A stretch of DNA of 64,000 nt from Phycisphaerae bacterium (GCA_016795035.1 JAEUIT010000054.1:1-64000), one strand, 5' to 3'; shown: positions 40,621 through 49,962, counted from the stretch's first letter. Translations and numbers: made by a program. The notes: generated by a model from the sequence alone, not told the origin.

Positions 40621-43600
40621 ATGGGGCGCGATCGACGTCAGGGCCGAACCGAGTCTCGTCGTTGCACGGGTCCCGGATGCCCTCCCGGATGCTGCCCGCC
40701 GGCAACGCCGTCCCGCCGCGACTTCCTCCTCTCCGTTGCAGCCGCCGGTGCCGGCCTCGCCGTCGCGCCGATCGCCGGACCGTTCGGCCCGGGCGACATC
40801 GCCGACTTTCCCGTGCCCGCCGACAAGCGCCTTTCCCCGGAGTGGATGCGCTCGCTGCGGGCCCGCGGCGAACCGCACGTCTGGACGAAGGCCCGGAACG
40901 AGCTCCGCTTCATCGGCATGCCGGTCGGCGGGATCGGCTGCGGCCAGCTCTATCTCGGCGGCGACGGTCGCCTCTGGCACTGGGACGTCCTGAACACGCC
41001 GCAGGCCGATGCCTTCCGCGCCTCGAGCGGGCCGCACTACGCGAAGCCCGCCGAACCGCGCTCGCCGTTCGCGCAGGGCTTCGCCCTCCGCGTTGCAGGC
41101 ATCGACCGCGCCGTCACGCTCGACGCCGAGGGCTTCGCCGACGTGCGGTTCCGCGGCGAGTACCCGATCGGGCGCGTGGCCTATCGCGACCCGACCCTTC
41201 CGGTCGAGGTCGACCTCGAGGCCTTCTCGCCGTTCATCCCGCTCGACGTCGATGCGTCGAGCCTTCCCTGCACGTTCCTGCGCTACCGGATCCGCAACAC
41301 GAGCGACCGAGCCGTCGACGTGACGATCGGCGGATGGCTCGAGAATGCCGCGCTCCTCGCGAGCGCCGTGCCCGGCGGCGCCGAGCGCCGTGTGCGAGCG
41401 CTGCGAGCGCCGTCCCTCTGCGGCATCCACTGCGATGCACTCCCCGTTGCAGGCGCCGGCCGCCCCGACATGGTCGTCGCCGACTTCGAATCGGGCAACT
41501 ACGAAGGCTGGACCGCGACCGGCACCGCTTTCGGCGCCGCTCCCCGGGCGCTCAAGGACATCGCGGGATACCAAGGCAACCTGCGCGGACAGGGCGCGTA
41601 CGCCGTGAACACGCACGAGACGCGAAACGGCGAGGACGTCGCCGCGGCCGACAGACACGTCGGCACGCTCACGAGCGCGCCGTTCCGGATCGACCGCGCG
41701 TATCTCGGGTTCCGGATCGGCGGCGGCAATCATCCCGGGCAGACGTGCGTGAACCTCCTCGTCGACGGCGCGCCGGTGCGCAGCGCGACCGGGCGCGACG
41801 ACAACGCGATGCGCCGCGAGCGCTTCGACCTGCGCGAGTGGGCCGGACGCATGGCCCAGATCGAGATCGTCGACGGATGGACCGGCGCGTGGGGCAACGT
41901 CGGCGCCGACGCGTTCATCCTCACCGACTCGCCGGTCGCCGAGCCGATCGAGACGGCGCCCGACTTCGGCTCGCTGGCGCTCGGTATCGTCGACGACGAC
42001 GCGGCCGTCGCGCTCGCCGACCTCGGCGCGGGCGCCCCGGCCGAGCGGGTCTTCGCCGTAGCGCCCGGCGCCGACGAGGCGCGCCGCCCCGTCGAGGATC
42101 TCCTCGTTGCAGGCGTGCGGGCGGCGCGGCGCCTCGAACCGGGCGCCGAGACGATCGTGACGTTCGTGATCGCCTGGCACTTCCCGCGCCCGTCGTGGGA
42201 TCCGCTTCCCCTCCCGAACGCCGAGTCGCTCCGCCGCGAGTACGTGCGCCGCTTCGCCGACGCTGCGGCCGTCGCCGCGCACGCGGCCTCGAACGCCGAG
42301 GCGCTCGTCGGCGGAACCGAGCTCTGGACGGCGACCTGGTACGACTCCACGTTGCCGCATTGGTTCCTCGACCGCACGATGGCGAACACGTCGACGCTCG
42401 CCACCGCGACCTGCTATCGCCTCGTGCGCGCCGACGATCCGGCGAGCGAGCGCTTCTACGGCTGGGAAGGCACGTATTGCTGCGCCGGCACCTGCCAGCA
42501 CGTGTGGCAATACGCGCAGGCCGTCGCCCGGCTCTTCCCGGCGCTCGAGCGGAACGTCCGCGAGACGGTGGACTTCGGGCTCGCGTGGCACGAGTCGGGC
42601 GCGATCGACTATCGCGCCGAGGCGCACCAGATCGTCGCGCACGACGGGTTCGCCGGCACGATCCTCCGCGCGTGGCGCGAGCACCAGATGTCGCCCGACG
42701 CTCGCTACCTCACGGCGATCTGGCCGCGCGTGCGGCGCTCGCTTGAGTTCTTCCTCGCCGAGGACAAGGACCGCGACGGACTCCTCGAGGGCGCGCAATA
42801 CAACACGCTCGACGCGACGTGGTACGGCCCGATGGCGTGGATCAGCTCGCTCTACCTCGCGGCGTTGCGCGCGGGCGAGGCGATGGCGCTCGAGATGGGC
42901 GACGTCCCCTTCGCGGCGACCCTCGCGGAGCGCGCCGAACGCGGCTCGCGCGAGATCGTCGCGCAGCTCTTCAACGGCGACTGGTTCGTGCACCGCGCCG
43001 ATCCCGAGCATCCCGAGGCGAACACGACGAACGACGGCTGCCACATCGACCAGGTCTTCGGGCAGTCCTTCGCGATGCAGCTCGGACTTCCGCGCGTGGT
43101 GCCGGAGAAGGAGTGCGTGGCGGCGCTGCGATCGCTCTACCGCTACTCGTTCGCTCCCGACATCGGCCCGTATCGCGCCGCGCTCGACGCGAAACTCCCG
43201 GGCGGCCGCTGGTACGCGATGCCCGGCGAGGGCGGCCTTCTCATGTGCACGTGGCCGCCGCATCGCACCGTGAAGGACACCGACGCCGCCGTCGCGCTCG
43301 CCCGCGGCAAGGGGCGCGAGGCGTGGGCCGCGGGCTACTTCGTCGAGTGCATGAGCGGCTTCGAGCACCAGGTCGCGTCGCACATGATCGCGGAGGGGCT
43401 CGTCGACGAGGGGCTCGCGATCGAGCGCATGATTCACGACCGCTACGACGCCTCGAAGCGCAACCCCTACAACGAGGTCGAGTGCAGCGACCACTACGCA
43501 CGCGCGATGGCGTCGTACGGCGCGTTCGTCGCGATCTCGGGGTTCACCGTCAACGGGCCGAAGGGGGAGATCGGGTTCGCGCCGCGGCTCACGCCGGAGG

Positions 43601-43890
43601 CGTTCCGCGCGGCGTTCGTCGCGGCGACCGGATGGGGCACGTTCGCGCAGTCGATCGACGGCGCGTCGCTCGAGGCGACACTTGCGGTGCGCCACGGCTC
43701 GCTCGCGGCGCGGGCGATCTCCCTCGAGATCCCCGACGCGCTGCGCGGCTCGCCTGCGCTCCGCGTTGCAGCCTCGGTCGACGGCGACCCGGTCCCGGCG
43801 ACCGTCACGCGCGACGGCTCTCGCGCGGTGGTGCGCAGCGAGCTCGACCTCGGCGAGGGCAGCGTCCTGCGCCTCACGCTCTCGGCGTAG
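40621..43890 (+). CDS. Tat-exported GH116-like beta-glucosidase/glucosylceramidase (1089 aa)
   Basis: It is related to GH116 (GBA2-like) beta-glycosidases. A twin-arginine signal, SRRDFLLSVAAAGAGLAVAP, lies at residues 31-50. The N-terminal domain has 'IGMPVGGIGCGQLYLGGDGRLWHWDVLN', typical of the GBA2 N-domain; the catalytic domain has 'ELWTATWYDSTLPHWFLDRTMANTSTLATATCYR', 'YGWEGTYCCAGTCQHVWQYAQA', 'DKDRDGLLEGAQYNTLDATWYGPMAWISSLYLAALRA' and 'GQSFAMQLGL'. Between the two, about residues 280-450, there is an inserted jelly-roll-like region (VVADFESGNYEGWTATGTAFG...QIEIVDGWTGAWGNVGADAF). It carries five dispersed words, all on the coding strand. The substrate is unknown; GH116 members hydrolyse beta-glucosides, xylosides or glucosylceramide. 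Confidence 0.85.
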   Translation: MGRDRRQGRTESRRCTGPGCPPGCCPPATPSRRDFLLSVAAAGAGLAVAPIAGPFGPGDIADFPVPADKRLSPEWMRSLRARGEPHVWTKARNELRFIGMPVGGIGCGQLYLGGDGRLWHWDVLNTPQADAFRASSGPHYAKPAEPRSPFAQGFALRVAGIDRAVTLDAEGFADVRFRGEYPIGRVAYRDPTLPVEVDLEAFSPFIPLDVDASSLPCTFLRYRIRNTSDRAVDVTIGGWLENAALLASAVPGGAERRVRALRAPSLCGIHCDALPVAGAGRPDMVVADFESGNYEGWTATGTAFGAAPRALKDIAGYQGNLRGQGAYAVNTHETRNGEDVAAADRHVGTLTSAPFRIDRAYLGFRIGGGNHPGQTCVNLLVDGAPVRSATGRDDNAMRRERFDLREWAGRMAQIEIVDGWTGAWGNVGADAFILTDSPVAEPIETAPDFGSLALGIVDDDAAVALADLGAGAPAERVFAVAPGADEARRPVEDLLVAGVRAARRLEPGAETIVTFVIAWHFPRPSWDPLPLPNAESLRREYVRRFADAAAVAAHAASNAEALVGGTELWTATWYDSTLPHWFLDRTMANTSTLATATCYRLVRADDPASERFYGWEGTYCCAGTCQHVWQYAQAVARLFPALERNVRETVDFGLAWHESGAIDYRAEAHQIVAHDGFAGTILRAWREHQMSPDARYLTAIWPRVRRSLEFFLAEDKDRDGLLEGAQYNTLDATWYGPMAWISSLYLAALRAGEAMALEMGDVPFAATLAERAERGSREIVAQLFNGDWFVHRADPEHPEANTTNDGCHIDQVFGQSFAMQLGLPRVVPEKECVAALRSLYRYSFAPDIGPYRAALDAKLPGGRWYAMPGEGGLLMCTWPPHRTVKDTDAAVALARGKGREAWAAGYFVECMSGFEHQVASHMIAEGLVDEGLAIERMIHDRYDASKRNPYNEVECSDHYARAMASYGAFVAISGFTVNGPKGEIGFAPRLTPEAFRAAFVAATGWGTFAQSIDGASLEATLAVRHGSLAARAISLEIPDALRGSPALRVAASVDGDPVPATVTRDGSRAVVRSELDLGEGSVLRLTLSA

Positions 43891-43893
43891 GCC

Positions 43894-44760
43894 TCAGACG
43901 CGCAGGGCCGCGTCGACGCAATTCCGCAGGAGCATCGCGACGGTCATCGGACCGACGCCGCCCGGCACCGGCGAGAGGAAGCCCGCGACGCGGCGCACGT
44001 CGTCAAATGCGACGTCGCCGACGGTCACCATCTTGCCGCCCGCGCCCGGCACGCGGTTGATGCCGACGTCGACGACCGCCGCGCCCGGCTTCACCATCTC
44101 CGCGGTGATGAGCCCCGGCACGCCTGCGGCTGCAACGAGGACATCGGCGGTGCGGGTGAGCGACGCGAGATCCTTCGTGTACTTGTTGCACGAGATGACC
44201 GTCGCCTCCGCCCGCATCAGGAGGACCGCGATCGGCTTGCCCACGATGTTGCTCGCGCCCACGATCACGCAGCGCGCGCCCCGGAGCGGCGTGCGCGTCC
44301 ATTCGATCATCTCGAGCGTCGCGAGCGCCGTGCACGGCACGAGGCTGCGCCGTCCGTACACCGCGTTGCCGATGTTCGCGGGATTCACGCCTTCGACGTC
44401 CTTCTCCGGCGCGATGAGGCTCTGCACGCGCTCGGTGTCGACGCCTTCCGGCAACGGAAGGTGCAGCATGATCGCGCGCACGTCGTCGGCGGCGTTCAGG
44501 AGAAGCACGCGCCCGGCGATGTCGTCGAACCGCGCGCCCGCCGGCAGTCGATGCAGGACGTAGTCGATTCCAACCGCGGCACAGGTGCGTGCCTGATTCT
44601 CGGCGTAGATCGCCGCGGCCTTGTCGTCGCCGACGAGGATCGCGTCGAGTCGGGCGCGGCGGCCGGCCGCGCGAAGGCGCTCGGCAAGCGTCGATCGCGT
44701 GCTCTCCGAGAGTGCCTTGCCGTCGATCAGAACGGCGCCCGCCGAGGTCATGTCGGACAT
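43894..44760 (-). CDS. folD: Divergent FolD: methylenetetrahydrofolate dehydrogenase/cyclohydrolase with K-to-Q change (288 aa)
   Basis: FolD interconverts methylene-, methenyl- and formyl-tetrahydrofolate. Family blocks are present: 'LPLPEGVD', 'EKDVEGVNPANIG', 'ARCVIVGASNIVGKPIAVLLM', 'DVLVAAAGVPGLIT', 'VVDVGINR' and the C-terminal 'TPVPGGVGPMTV'-like SPVPGGVGPMTVAML. However, the YxxxK motif, whose Lys (K54 in E. coli) is needed for the cyclohydrolase step, reads Y52-A-E-N-Q56. The NADP-site Arg/His-Ser block is also altered (ISCNKYTKDL). The start is MSDMTSAG; ATG three codons later is possible. A TTAGAC box lies 8 nt upstream of the start. Its stop is 3 bases from the convergent GH116-like gene. 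Confidence 0.9.
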   Translation of the reverse strand: MSDMTSAGAVLIDGKALSESTRSTLAERLRAAGRRARLDAILVGDDKAAAIYAENQARTCAAVGIDYVLHRLPAGARFDDIAGRVLLLNAADDVRAIMLHLPLPEGVDTERVQSLIAPEKDVEGVNPANIGNAVYGRRSLVPCTALATLEMIEWTRTPLRGARCVIVGASNIVGKPIAVLLMRAEATVISCNKYTKDLASLTRTADVLVAAAGVPGLITAEMVKPGAAVVDVGINRVPGAGGKMVTVGDVAFDDVRRVAGFLSPVPGGVGPMTVAMLLRNCVDAALRV

Positions 44761-44812
44761 CCGCCGAAGTCTAACCAAGTTGGCGCGGGGCATCCTGCGA
44801 ACGCCGCACCGG

Positions 44813-44818
44813 TACACT
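44813..44818 (+). promoter_or_regulatory. -10 box TACACT of the thioredoxin-like gene
   Basis: GGTACACT lies 56 bases before the ATG at 44875, so this gene has an ordinary leader. The leader ends in GCAAGGAGAAACGC, a good ribosome-binding site, which contrasts with the leaderless starts elsewhere. Confidence 0.5.
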
Positions 44819-44874
44819 CAGCCTCGCTCGTCCCAACCTCGATCGTTCCCGACTCTTGCCGCAAGGAGAAACGC

Positions 44875-45993
44875 ATGAAACGAATGCTCGTCACGCTCGC
44901 TCCCGTCCTCGTCTCGGCCGTCGCGCTCGCGCAGAGCGAGAAGCCCGCGACCGTCCCGGCGCAGCCCATCGCCCCGGCCAAGCCTGCGGCCGCCGCGCCC
45001 GCGGAGGAGATCAAGCCGCTCTCGATCGGCGACGTCGCGCCGGCGTACGACATCGAGTCGTGGGTGCAGGGCAACAAGGTCGCGTCGTTCCCCGCAGGCA
45101 AGGTCACGGTGCTCGAGTTCTGGGCGACGTGGTGCGGTCCGTGCAAGCAGTCGATCCCGCACCTGAGCGAGATGAACGATCGCTTCAAGGACTACGGCGT
45201 CACCTTCATCGGCGTCTCCGACGAGAAGCTCGAGACCGTCACCGGCTTCCTCGCGAAGGACGAGTGGAAGGAGAAGATGCGCTACACCGTCGCGACCGAT
45301 CCGGACAAGTCGACCTACAAGTCGTACATGACCGCGGCCGGACAGGGCGGCATCCCCACCGCGTTCGTCATCGGCAAGACGGGCAAGGTCGAGTGGATCG
45401 GCCATCCGATGGTCGGCCTCGACGAGGTCGTCGAGCAAGTCGTCAACGACAAGTGGGACTCGAAGGCCTACAAGGCGAAGTTCGACGCCGAGGTCGCCGC
45501 GAATAACGCGCGGCGTGCGGTGATGAAGGACTTGAGCGCCGCCCGCAAGGCGAACGACTGGGCGAAGGTCGTGAGCATCGACAACGAGCTTCTAGCGAAG
45601 AACCCCGACGACGTGAGCGCGCAGGTCGGCAAGCTCGAGGCGCTCCTCCTCGGCGCGAAGAGGTACGACGAGGGCTACACCCTCGCCACGTCCATCGCCG
45701 AGAAGAACGCGAAGAACCCGATGGTGCTCAACCAGATCGCGTGGATGATCGTCGACGCGCCGGGCCTCGAGAAGCGCAATCTCGACGTTGCCACCAAGAT
45801 CGCCGAGCAGGGCGTCGAGGCGAGCGGCGGAAAGAACGGCGCCATCTTGGACACGCTCGCCCGCTGCTACTGGGACAAGGGCGACAAGGCGAAGGCCATC
45901 GCGACGCAGAAGAAGGCGGTCGAGGCCGAAGGCAGCGGCCCGATGGCCGACGAGCTGAAGAAGACGCTCGCGACGTACACGAGCGGCACCTGA
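44875..45993 (+). CDS. Secreted TlpA-like thioredoxin with helical C-terminal extension (372 aa)
   Basis: It is an exported thiol-disulfide oxidoreductase of the TlpA/ResA type. The signal peptide is MKRMLVTLAPVLVSAVALAQ, then a Pro/Ala linker. The thioredoxin domain has 'TVLEFWATWCGPCKQSIPHLSEM', with redox cysteines C87 and C90, and the cis-Pro in 'GGIPTAFVIGKTGKVEWIGHP'. After residue ~205 comes a helical TPR-like tail (ARKANDWAKVVSIDNELLAKNPDDVSAQ..., GYTLATSIAEKNAKNP). The start is clear: AAGGAG 6 nt upstream. A strong terminator follows. It probably reduces periplasmic disulfides; the partner is unknown. Confidence 0.9.
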   Translation: MKRMLVTLAPVLVSAVALAQSEKPATVPAQPIAPAKPAAAAPAEEIKPLSIGDVAPAYDIESWVQGNKVASFPAGKVTVLEFWATWCGPCKQSIPHLSEMNDRFKDYGVTFIGVSDEKLETVTGFLAKDEWKEKMRYTVATDPDKSTYKSYMTAAGQGGIPTAFVIGKTGKVEWIGHPMVGLDEVVEQVVNDKWDSKAYKAKFDAEVAANNARRAVMKDLSAARKANDWAKVVSIDNELLAKNPDDVSAQVGKLEALLLGAKRYDEGYTLATSIAEKNAKNPMVLNQIAWMIVDAPGLEKRNLDVATKIAEQGVEASGGKNGAILDTLARCYWDKGDKAKAIATQKKAVEAEGSGPMADELKKTLATYTSGT

Positions 45994-46018
45994 TCCCGCT
46001 TCGCACGAACCGAACCTG

Positions 46019-46054
46019 CGCGGGCCCGGACTTCTCCGGGCCCGCGTTCGTTTT
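46019..46054 (+). terminator. Strong rho-independent terminator
   Basis: CGCGGGCCCGG (46019-46029) pairs with CCGGGCCCGCG (46036-46046), followed by TTCGTTTT. Confidence 0.92.
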
Positions 46055-46194
46055 GGAAGCGGCGCCCCGCTGCGACCGCCCTACTCCCCTTCACAATTGG
46101 CTGAAACGAGGAGACGACGCTTGCCCGCGCGGGTGCCGCGGGTACGTTCGAACGTCGCGTCGCCCGCCGCCCTTCGTCCGTCCCTCCCCGCTCC

Positions 46195-49100
46195 ATGAAC
46201 GCCCCCATCTCCGCCGGCCGCCTCTCGCCGATCGCCCTCCTTCTGGCCGTCACGGCCTGCGGCGCTGCGCACGCGCAGAACGTCCGCTACGTGAACGTCG
46301 CGGCTCCCGCCGGCGGCAACGGCCTCACGTGGGCCACCGCCTACAACAACGTGAAGACGGCGGTCGCTGCGGCCGTCGGCAATCCGGCGATCAAGGAGCT
46401 CTGGATCGCGCAGGGCGTCTACGACCCGGGCACCGCGCCGTACACCCTGAAGAACGGCCTCACGCTCTACGGCGGCTTTGAAGGTGACGAGACGTCGCTT
46501 GCGCAACGCGACATCGACGCGTTCCCGACCGTGTTCACCGGCCAAGGCTCGCATCGCATCATCAACGGCGGCACCGTGAATGCGACGGCAGTCGTCGACG
46601 GGATCACGCTGCGCGACGGCTTCTCCGCGACGGAGGGCGGCGCGGTCCTCGGCGGCAACGCGACGTTTCGTCGTTGCCGCTTCGAGTCGAACGAGGCCGG
46701 CACCGACGGCGGCGCGTGGTACGGCTACGGCAACTCGCCGCGGTTCGTCCAGTGCGTCTTCGTCGACAACGTTGCAGGCGACAGCGGCGGCGCGCTCAAC
46801 ACGTACGAAGGCTCGCTCACGATCGTGAACGGCACCTTCCTCGGCAACCAGGCGGCCACGGGTGGCGGCGCGGTGTATACGTATGCGGGCACGATCACGA
46901 TGACGAACTCGCTCGTCGCCAAGAACGCGGCGGGCGACGGCGCGGGCGGCGTCGAGACGTATGAAGGCCCGGTGGTCATCGCGTTCTCGACGATCGCCGA
47001 CAACCAAGGCGGCGGCGTCGCAAAGTTCACCGGCCCCGCGCTCGATCTGCGGAGCTCGATCGTCTGGAATAACGGCGTGAGCGGCCCCGCGATCGGCATC
47101 TACTCCTGCGTGCAGGGCGGCGTGCCCGGCGTCGGCAACATCGCGACCGATCCGCTCTTCGCGAACCCGGCAGAGAACGATTGGCGCCTCGCCATCGGCT
47201 CGCCCGCCATCGACGCCGGCAACAACTCCGCGTTGCAGGCCGACACGTTCGACCTCGACGGCGACGGCAACGTGACCCAGCCGTTGCCGGTCGACCTCGC
47301 GCTTCTCGTGCGCCGCCGCGACGACCCGACCACGCCCGACACCGGCGCCGGCACGGCGCCGATCGTCGACATGGGCGCCTTCGAGCACTTCCCCGACTGC
47401 AACGGCAACGGCATCGAGGACGCCAACGACATCGCGAGCGGCACGAGCGCCGACATCGACGGTAACGGCACGCCCGACGAGTGCGAAGACTGCAACGGCA
47501 ATCGCCTGCCCGACGGCCTCGACATCGCGAACGGCACGAGCGGCGATTGCCAGAAGGACGGCATCCCCGACGAGTGCCAGATCGGACAGGGACCGACGAT
47601 CGCCTATGGCATCGACGACGGCTCCTCGGAGAACGAGATCGGTCTCGTAAACGGCGGCGACTTCGCGTGGCTGAATAGGTTCACCGTCGCCGAGGGCGGC
47701 GAGATCCTCCGCGAGCTTCGCTTCGCCTGGGGCAGCGGACTTCCCGAGGGCGCCTTCATCACCGTCTACGTCTGGAACGATCCGAACCAGGACGGAAACC
47801 CGAAGGACTCGCTCGTCATTCGCAGCGAGCTCGCGAAGGTCGTCGCGCCCGGCACCGACCTCCTCCAGACGATCGACATCGCCGACACCTACGTGGGTCC
47901 TGCAGGCACGACGTACTTCGTCGGCGCGATCATCAATGCGGGCATCGCCATCGCGCCGCTCGACCAATCGGGATCGTCGCAACAGCGCAGTTGGATCGCG
48001 GCGACGGCCGGAGGACAAGTCAATCCGAACGCGCTCGGCGACTCGGGGCTCTTCGGACTCGTCGACTCGTTCAACTTCCCCGGCAACTGGCTCGTGCGCG
48101 CCGTCGGTTGGCGCGAGCTCGACTGCAACGGCAACGGCGTGCCCGACGACTGCGACCTCGCGAACGGCTTCGCCGATTGCCAAGGCGACGGCATCCCCGA
48201 CGTGTGCCAACTCGACGGAAACGACTGCAACCAGAACGGCGTGCCCGATGACTGCGACCTCGCCGACGGAACGCTCAGCGATTGCCAACCGAACGGCAAG
48301 CCCGACGCCTGCGAGATCGCCGCAGGCGATGTGACCGATCTCGATCGGAACGGCGTGCCCGACGTCTGCGAAGACTGCGACGGCAACGGCCTGCCCGACG
48401 CGCTCGACCTCGCGAACGGCGCGCCCGATTGCCAAGGCGACGGCGTGCTTGACGCGTGCCAGCTCGGTTCGCCCGACCCGGTTGAGTACGCGCTCGACGA
48501 CGCGAACCCCGAGTTCTACGTGGCGTCCGACGCGCCGAACATGGGCTGGCTCATCAACTATGTCATCGAGCCGGGCCGCGAGCGCATCAGCGCGATCAAC
48601 GTGATGGACGGACAGATGCCGCTCGGTGCGCCCGTCGATGTCTATCTTTGGAGCGATCCGAACAACGACGGCGATCCGACTGACGCCAAGGTGCTCGCGC
48701 ACGTCGCGACGACGGTGCAGAACCCGCTGCTCTTTGTCTATAACCGCGTCGACATCCCCGATGTCTATGTTGGCCCGGCAGGCACGTCATTCTTCGTCGG
48801 CGCGATCGCGTCGTTCACGCCGTTCACCGATTTCCCCGCGCCGAAGGACAGCCTCTTCAAGACGGGCACGAGTTGGCTCGTCGGCAAGTTCAGCGCGATC
48901 GATCCGAACGACCTCTCGGCCGACGCGGACGAATTCCTGAAGATCGACGATCTCGGCGGCCCGTTCATCGGCGTCTGGTGCGTGCGCGCCGAGGCGATCG
49001 AATGGAACGACTGCAACGAGAACGCGATCCCCGACGACTGCGATATCGCCGACGGCACGAGCGCCGACGCCAACAACAACGACATCCCCGACGAGTGCGA

Positions 49101-49269
49101 AGAGTTCGTCTGCGTGGGTGACCTCGACGGCGACGGCACCGTCGGCCCGACCGACCTCGGCACGCTCCTCGGCGCCTGGGGCACGCGCGGCGCCGCCGAT
49201 CTCAACGGCGACGGCACGGTGGATCCGACCGACCTCGGCATCTTGCTTGGCGCGTGGGGTGGGTGCTGA
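46195..49269 (+). CDS. Large secreted protein: beta-helix, DCNGN repeats, duplicated domain, dockerin (1024 aa)
   Basis: The signal peptide ends near GAAHAQ. Residues of about 30-400 form a right-handed parallel beta-helix like that of polymorphic outer-membrane proteins ('GGAVLGGNATFRRCRFESNEA', 'GGGAVYTYAGTITMTNSLVAKN'). Then come thrombospondin type 3-like calcium repeats, DCNGNGIEDANDIASG and relatives, flanking two copies of a ~150-residue domain that align with each other ('ITVYVWNDPNQDGNPKDS...VGPAGTTYFVGAI' and 'VDVYLWSDPNNDGDPTDA...VGPAGTSFFVGAI'). The end has two dockerin loops, DLDGDGTVGPTDLGTLLGAWG and DLNGDGTVDPTDLGILLGAWG. It is probably cell-surface or extracellular; function unknown. 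A possible TACGTT box lies near 46142. There is no ribosome-binding site before the ATG. Confidence 0.85.
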   Translation: MNAPISAGRLSPIALLLAVTACGAAHAQNVRYVNVAAPAGGNGLTWATAYNNVKTAVAAAVGNPAIKELWIAQGVYDPGTAPYTLKNGLTLYGGFEGDETSLAQRDIDAFPTVFTGQGSHRIINGGTVNATAVVDGITLRDGFSATEGGAVLGGNATFRRCRFESNEAGTDGGAWYGYGNSPRFVQCVFVDNVAGDSGGALNTYEGSLTIVNGTFLGNQAATGGGAVYTYAGTITMTNSLVAKNAAGDGAGGVETYEGPVVIAFSTIADNQGGGVAKFTGPALDLRSSIVWNNGVSGPAIGIYSCVQGGVPGVGNIATDPLFANPAENDWRLAIGSPAIDAGNNSALQADTFDLDGDGNVTQPLPVDLALLVRRRDDPTTPDTGAGTAPIVDMGAFEHFPDCNGNGIEDANDIASGTSADIDGNGTPDECEDCNGNRLPDGLDIANGTSGDCQKDGIPDECQIGQGPTIAYGIDDGSSENEIGLVNGGDFAWLNRFTVAEGGEILRELRFAWGSGLPEGAFITVYVWNDPNQDGNPKDSLVIRSELAKVVAPGTDLLQTIDIADTYVGPAGTTYFVGAIINAGIAIAPLDQSGSSQQRSWIAATAGGQVNPNALGDSGLFGLVDSFNFPGNWLVRAVGWRELDCNGNGVPDDCDLANGFADCQGDGIPDVCQLDGNDCNQNGVPDDCDLADGTLSDCQPNGKPDACEIAAGDVTDLDRNGVPDVCEDCDGNGLPDALDLANGAPDCQGDGVLDACQLGSPDPVEYALDDANPEFYVASDAPNMGWLINYVIEPGRERISAINVMDGQMPLGAPVDVYLWSDPNNDGDPTDAKVLAHVATTVQNPLLFVYNRVDIPDVYVGPAGTSFFVGAIASFTPFTDFPAPKDSLFKTGTSWLVGKFSAIDPNDLSADADEFLKIDDLGGPFIGVWCVRAEAIEWNDCNENAIPDDCDIADGTSADANNNDIPDECEEFVCVGDLDGDGTVGPTDLGTLLGAWGTRGAADLNGDGTVDPTDLGILLGAWGGC

Positions 49270-49377
49270 AGAAGAGGATGAAGGATTGAGGAGTAAGAAT
49301 CAAGGGTGGGAAGGCGCACCGCTGAGCGCGCTTGTCCACTCCCCCGGCAGCGTCGCACGGGCGCCGAGCGCTTCGCG

Positions 49378-49848
49378 CTATCCCAAAAGAAACATGATGA
49401 CGATCAGTATGGCGAGGACCGCGAGCAGGAGCGCGTAGTGGTACCAAAGGACCGCGACCGCTCCGAGGAAGATCGCTACCTGTATTGCTCGCGCATGCTC
49501 GCGCCGCGCCCGTGCGATCGCAGCCATGACGATCCCGGCCACCCCGAGGCTGAGGCCGCCGATCTCGATCCATCGACGTCCGACGCGCACCGGCGTGGCT
49601 GACGCGGCGTTTGACGTGATGCCGTCCTTCACGCCTTCGACGACGCGATCAAGCAATCCCTTCGGCGGCGGCGGCGGATAGAGAAGGTCGTAGATGACGG
49701 GACCGCACGAGATGAGAAGAAGTCCTGTCGCGGCAACGATCACGGCGCTGATGGCGAGCGTGTTTCGGCGCTGAGGTTCGTCCACGAGAGCGACTCCTGT
49801 CGTCGATAGGCAGACTTCGCACACCCGTGTCGGGCGCCCGCCAGCCAT
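49378..49848 (-). CDS. Small membrane protein, three TM segments (156 aa)
   Basis: I do not recognise a family. Hydrophobic segments are TLAISAVIVAATGLLLISCG, IEIGGLSLGVAGIVMAAIA and AIQVAIFLGAVAVLWYHYALLLAVLAILIVIMFLL; the last is long enough for two passes. A Pro-rich stretch PPPPPKG and a CxxC (VCEVC) at the N-terminus are present. The start ATG has TACTGT (49854-49859) with a 5-base gap, in line with the leaderless pattern. It is convergent with the beta-helix gene; the spacer 49270-49377 has a purine-rich stretch (GATGAAGGATTGAGGAG) resembling the heptad-repeat family. Confidence 0.55.
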   Translation of the reverse strand: MAGGRPTRVCEVCLSTTGVALVDEPQRRNTLAISAVIVAATGLLLISCGPVIYDLLYPPPPPKGLLDRVVEGVKDGITSNAASATPVRVGRRWIEIGGLSLGVAGIVMAAIARARREHARAIQVAIFLGAVAVLWYHYALLLAVLAILIVIMFLLG

Positions 49849-49962
49849 GATCCACAGTAGCAGAAGCTCGCGGCACGACCGACCGTCAGGAGCTGCAACG
49901 CGAAGGACGACCGCCGTCGGCGTGCGATTCCACGCGTCGGCGGCGTAGGCAAAGTCGTCGCG

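Noticed and set aside
39463..43695. Minus-strand frame of 1410 codons opposite the GH116-like gene
   Set aside because: The plus strand has the Tat signal and glycosidase motifs; the minus frame has no motif and crosses two other genes.
46081..48702. Minus-strand frame of 873 codons opposite the beta-helix/dockerin gene
   Set aside because: Its repetitive VGHAVAVAV-type pattern is the complement of the DCNGN and beta-helix repeats, not a real protein.
47397..49018. Four CTGCAACG hits (47397, 47490, 48123, 49011) as members of the dispersed word family
   Set aside because: They are preceded by A and encode the Asp-Cys-Asn of calcium repeats in the same protein, so they are explained by the protein sequence. 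I keep them in the raw count but not in the consensus.
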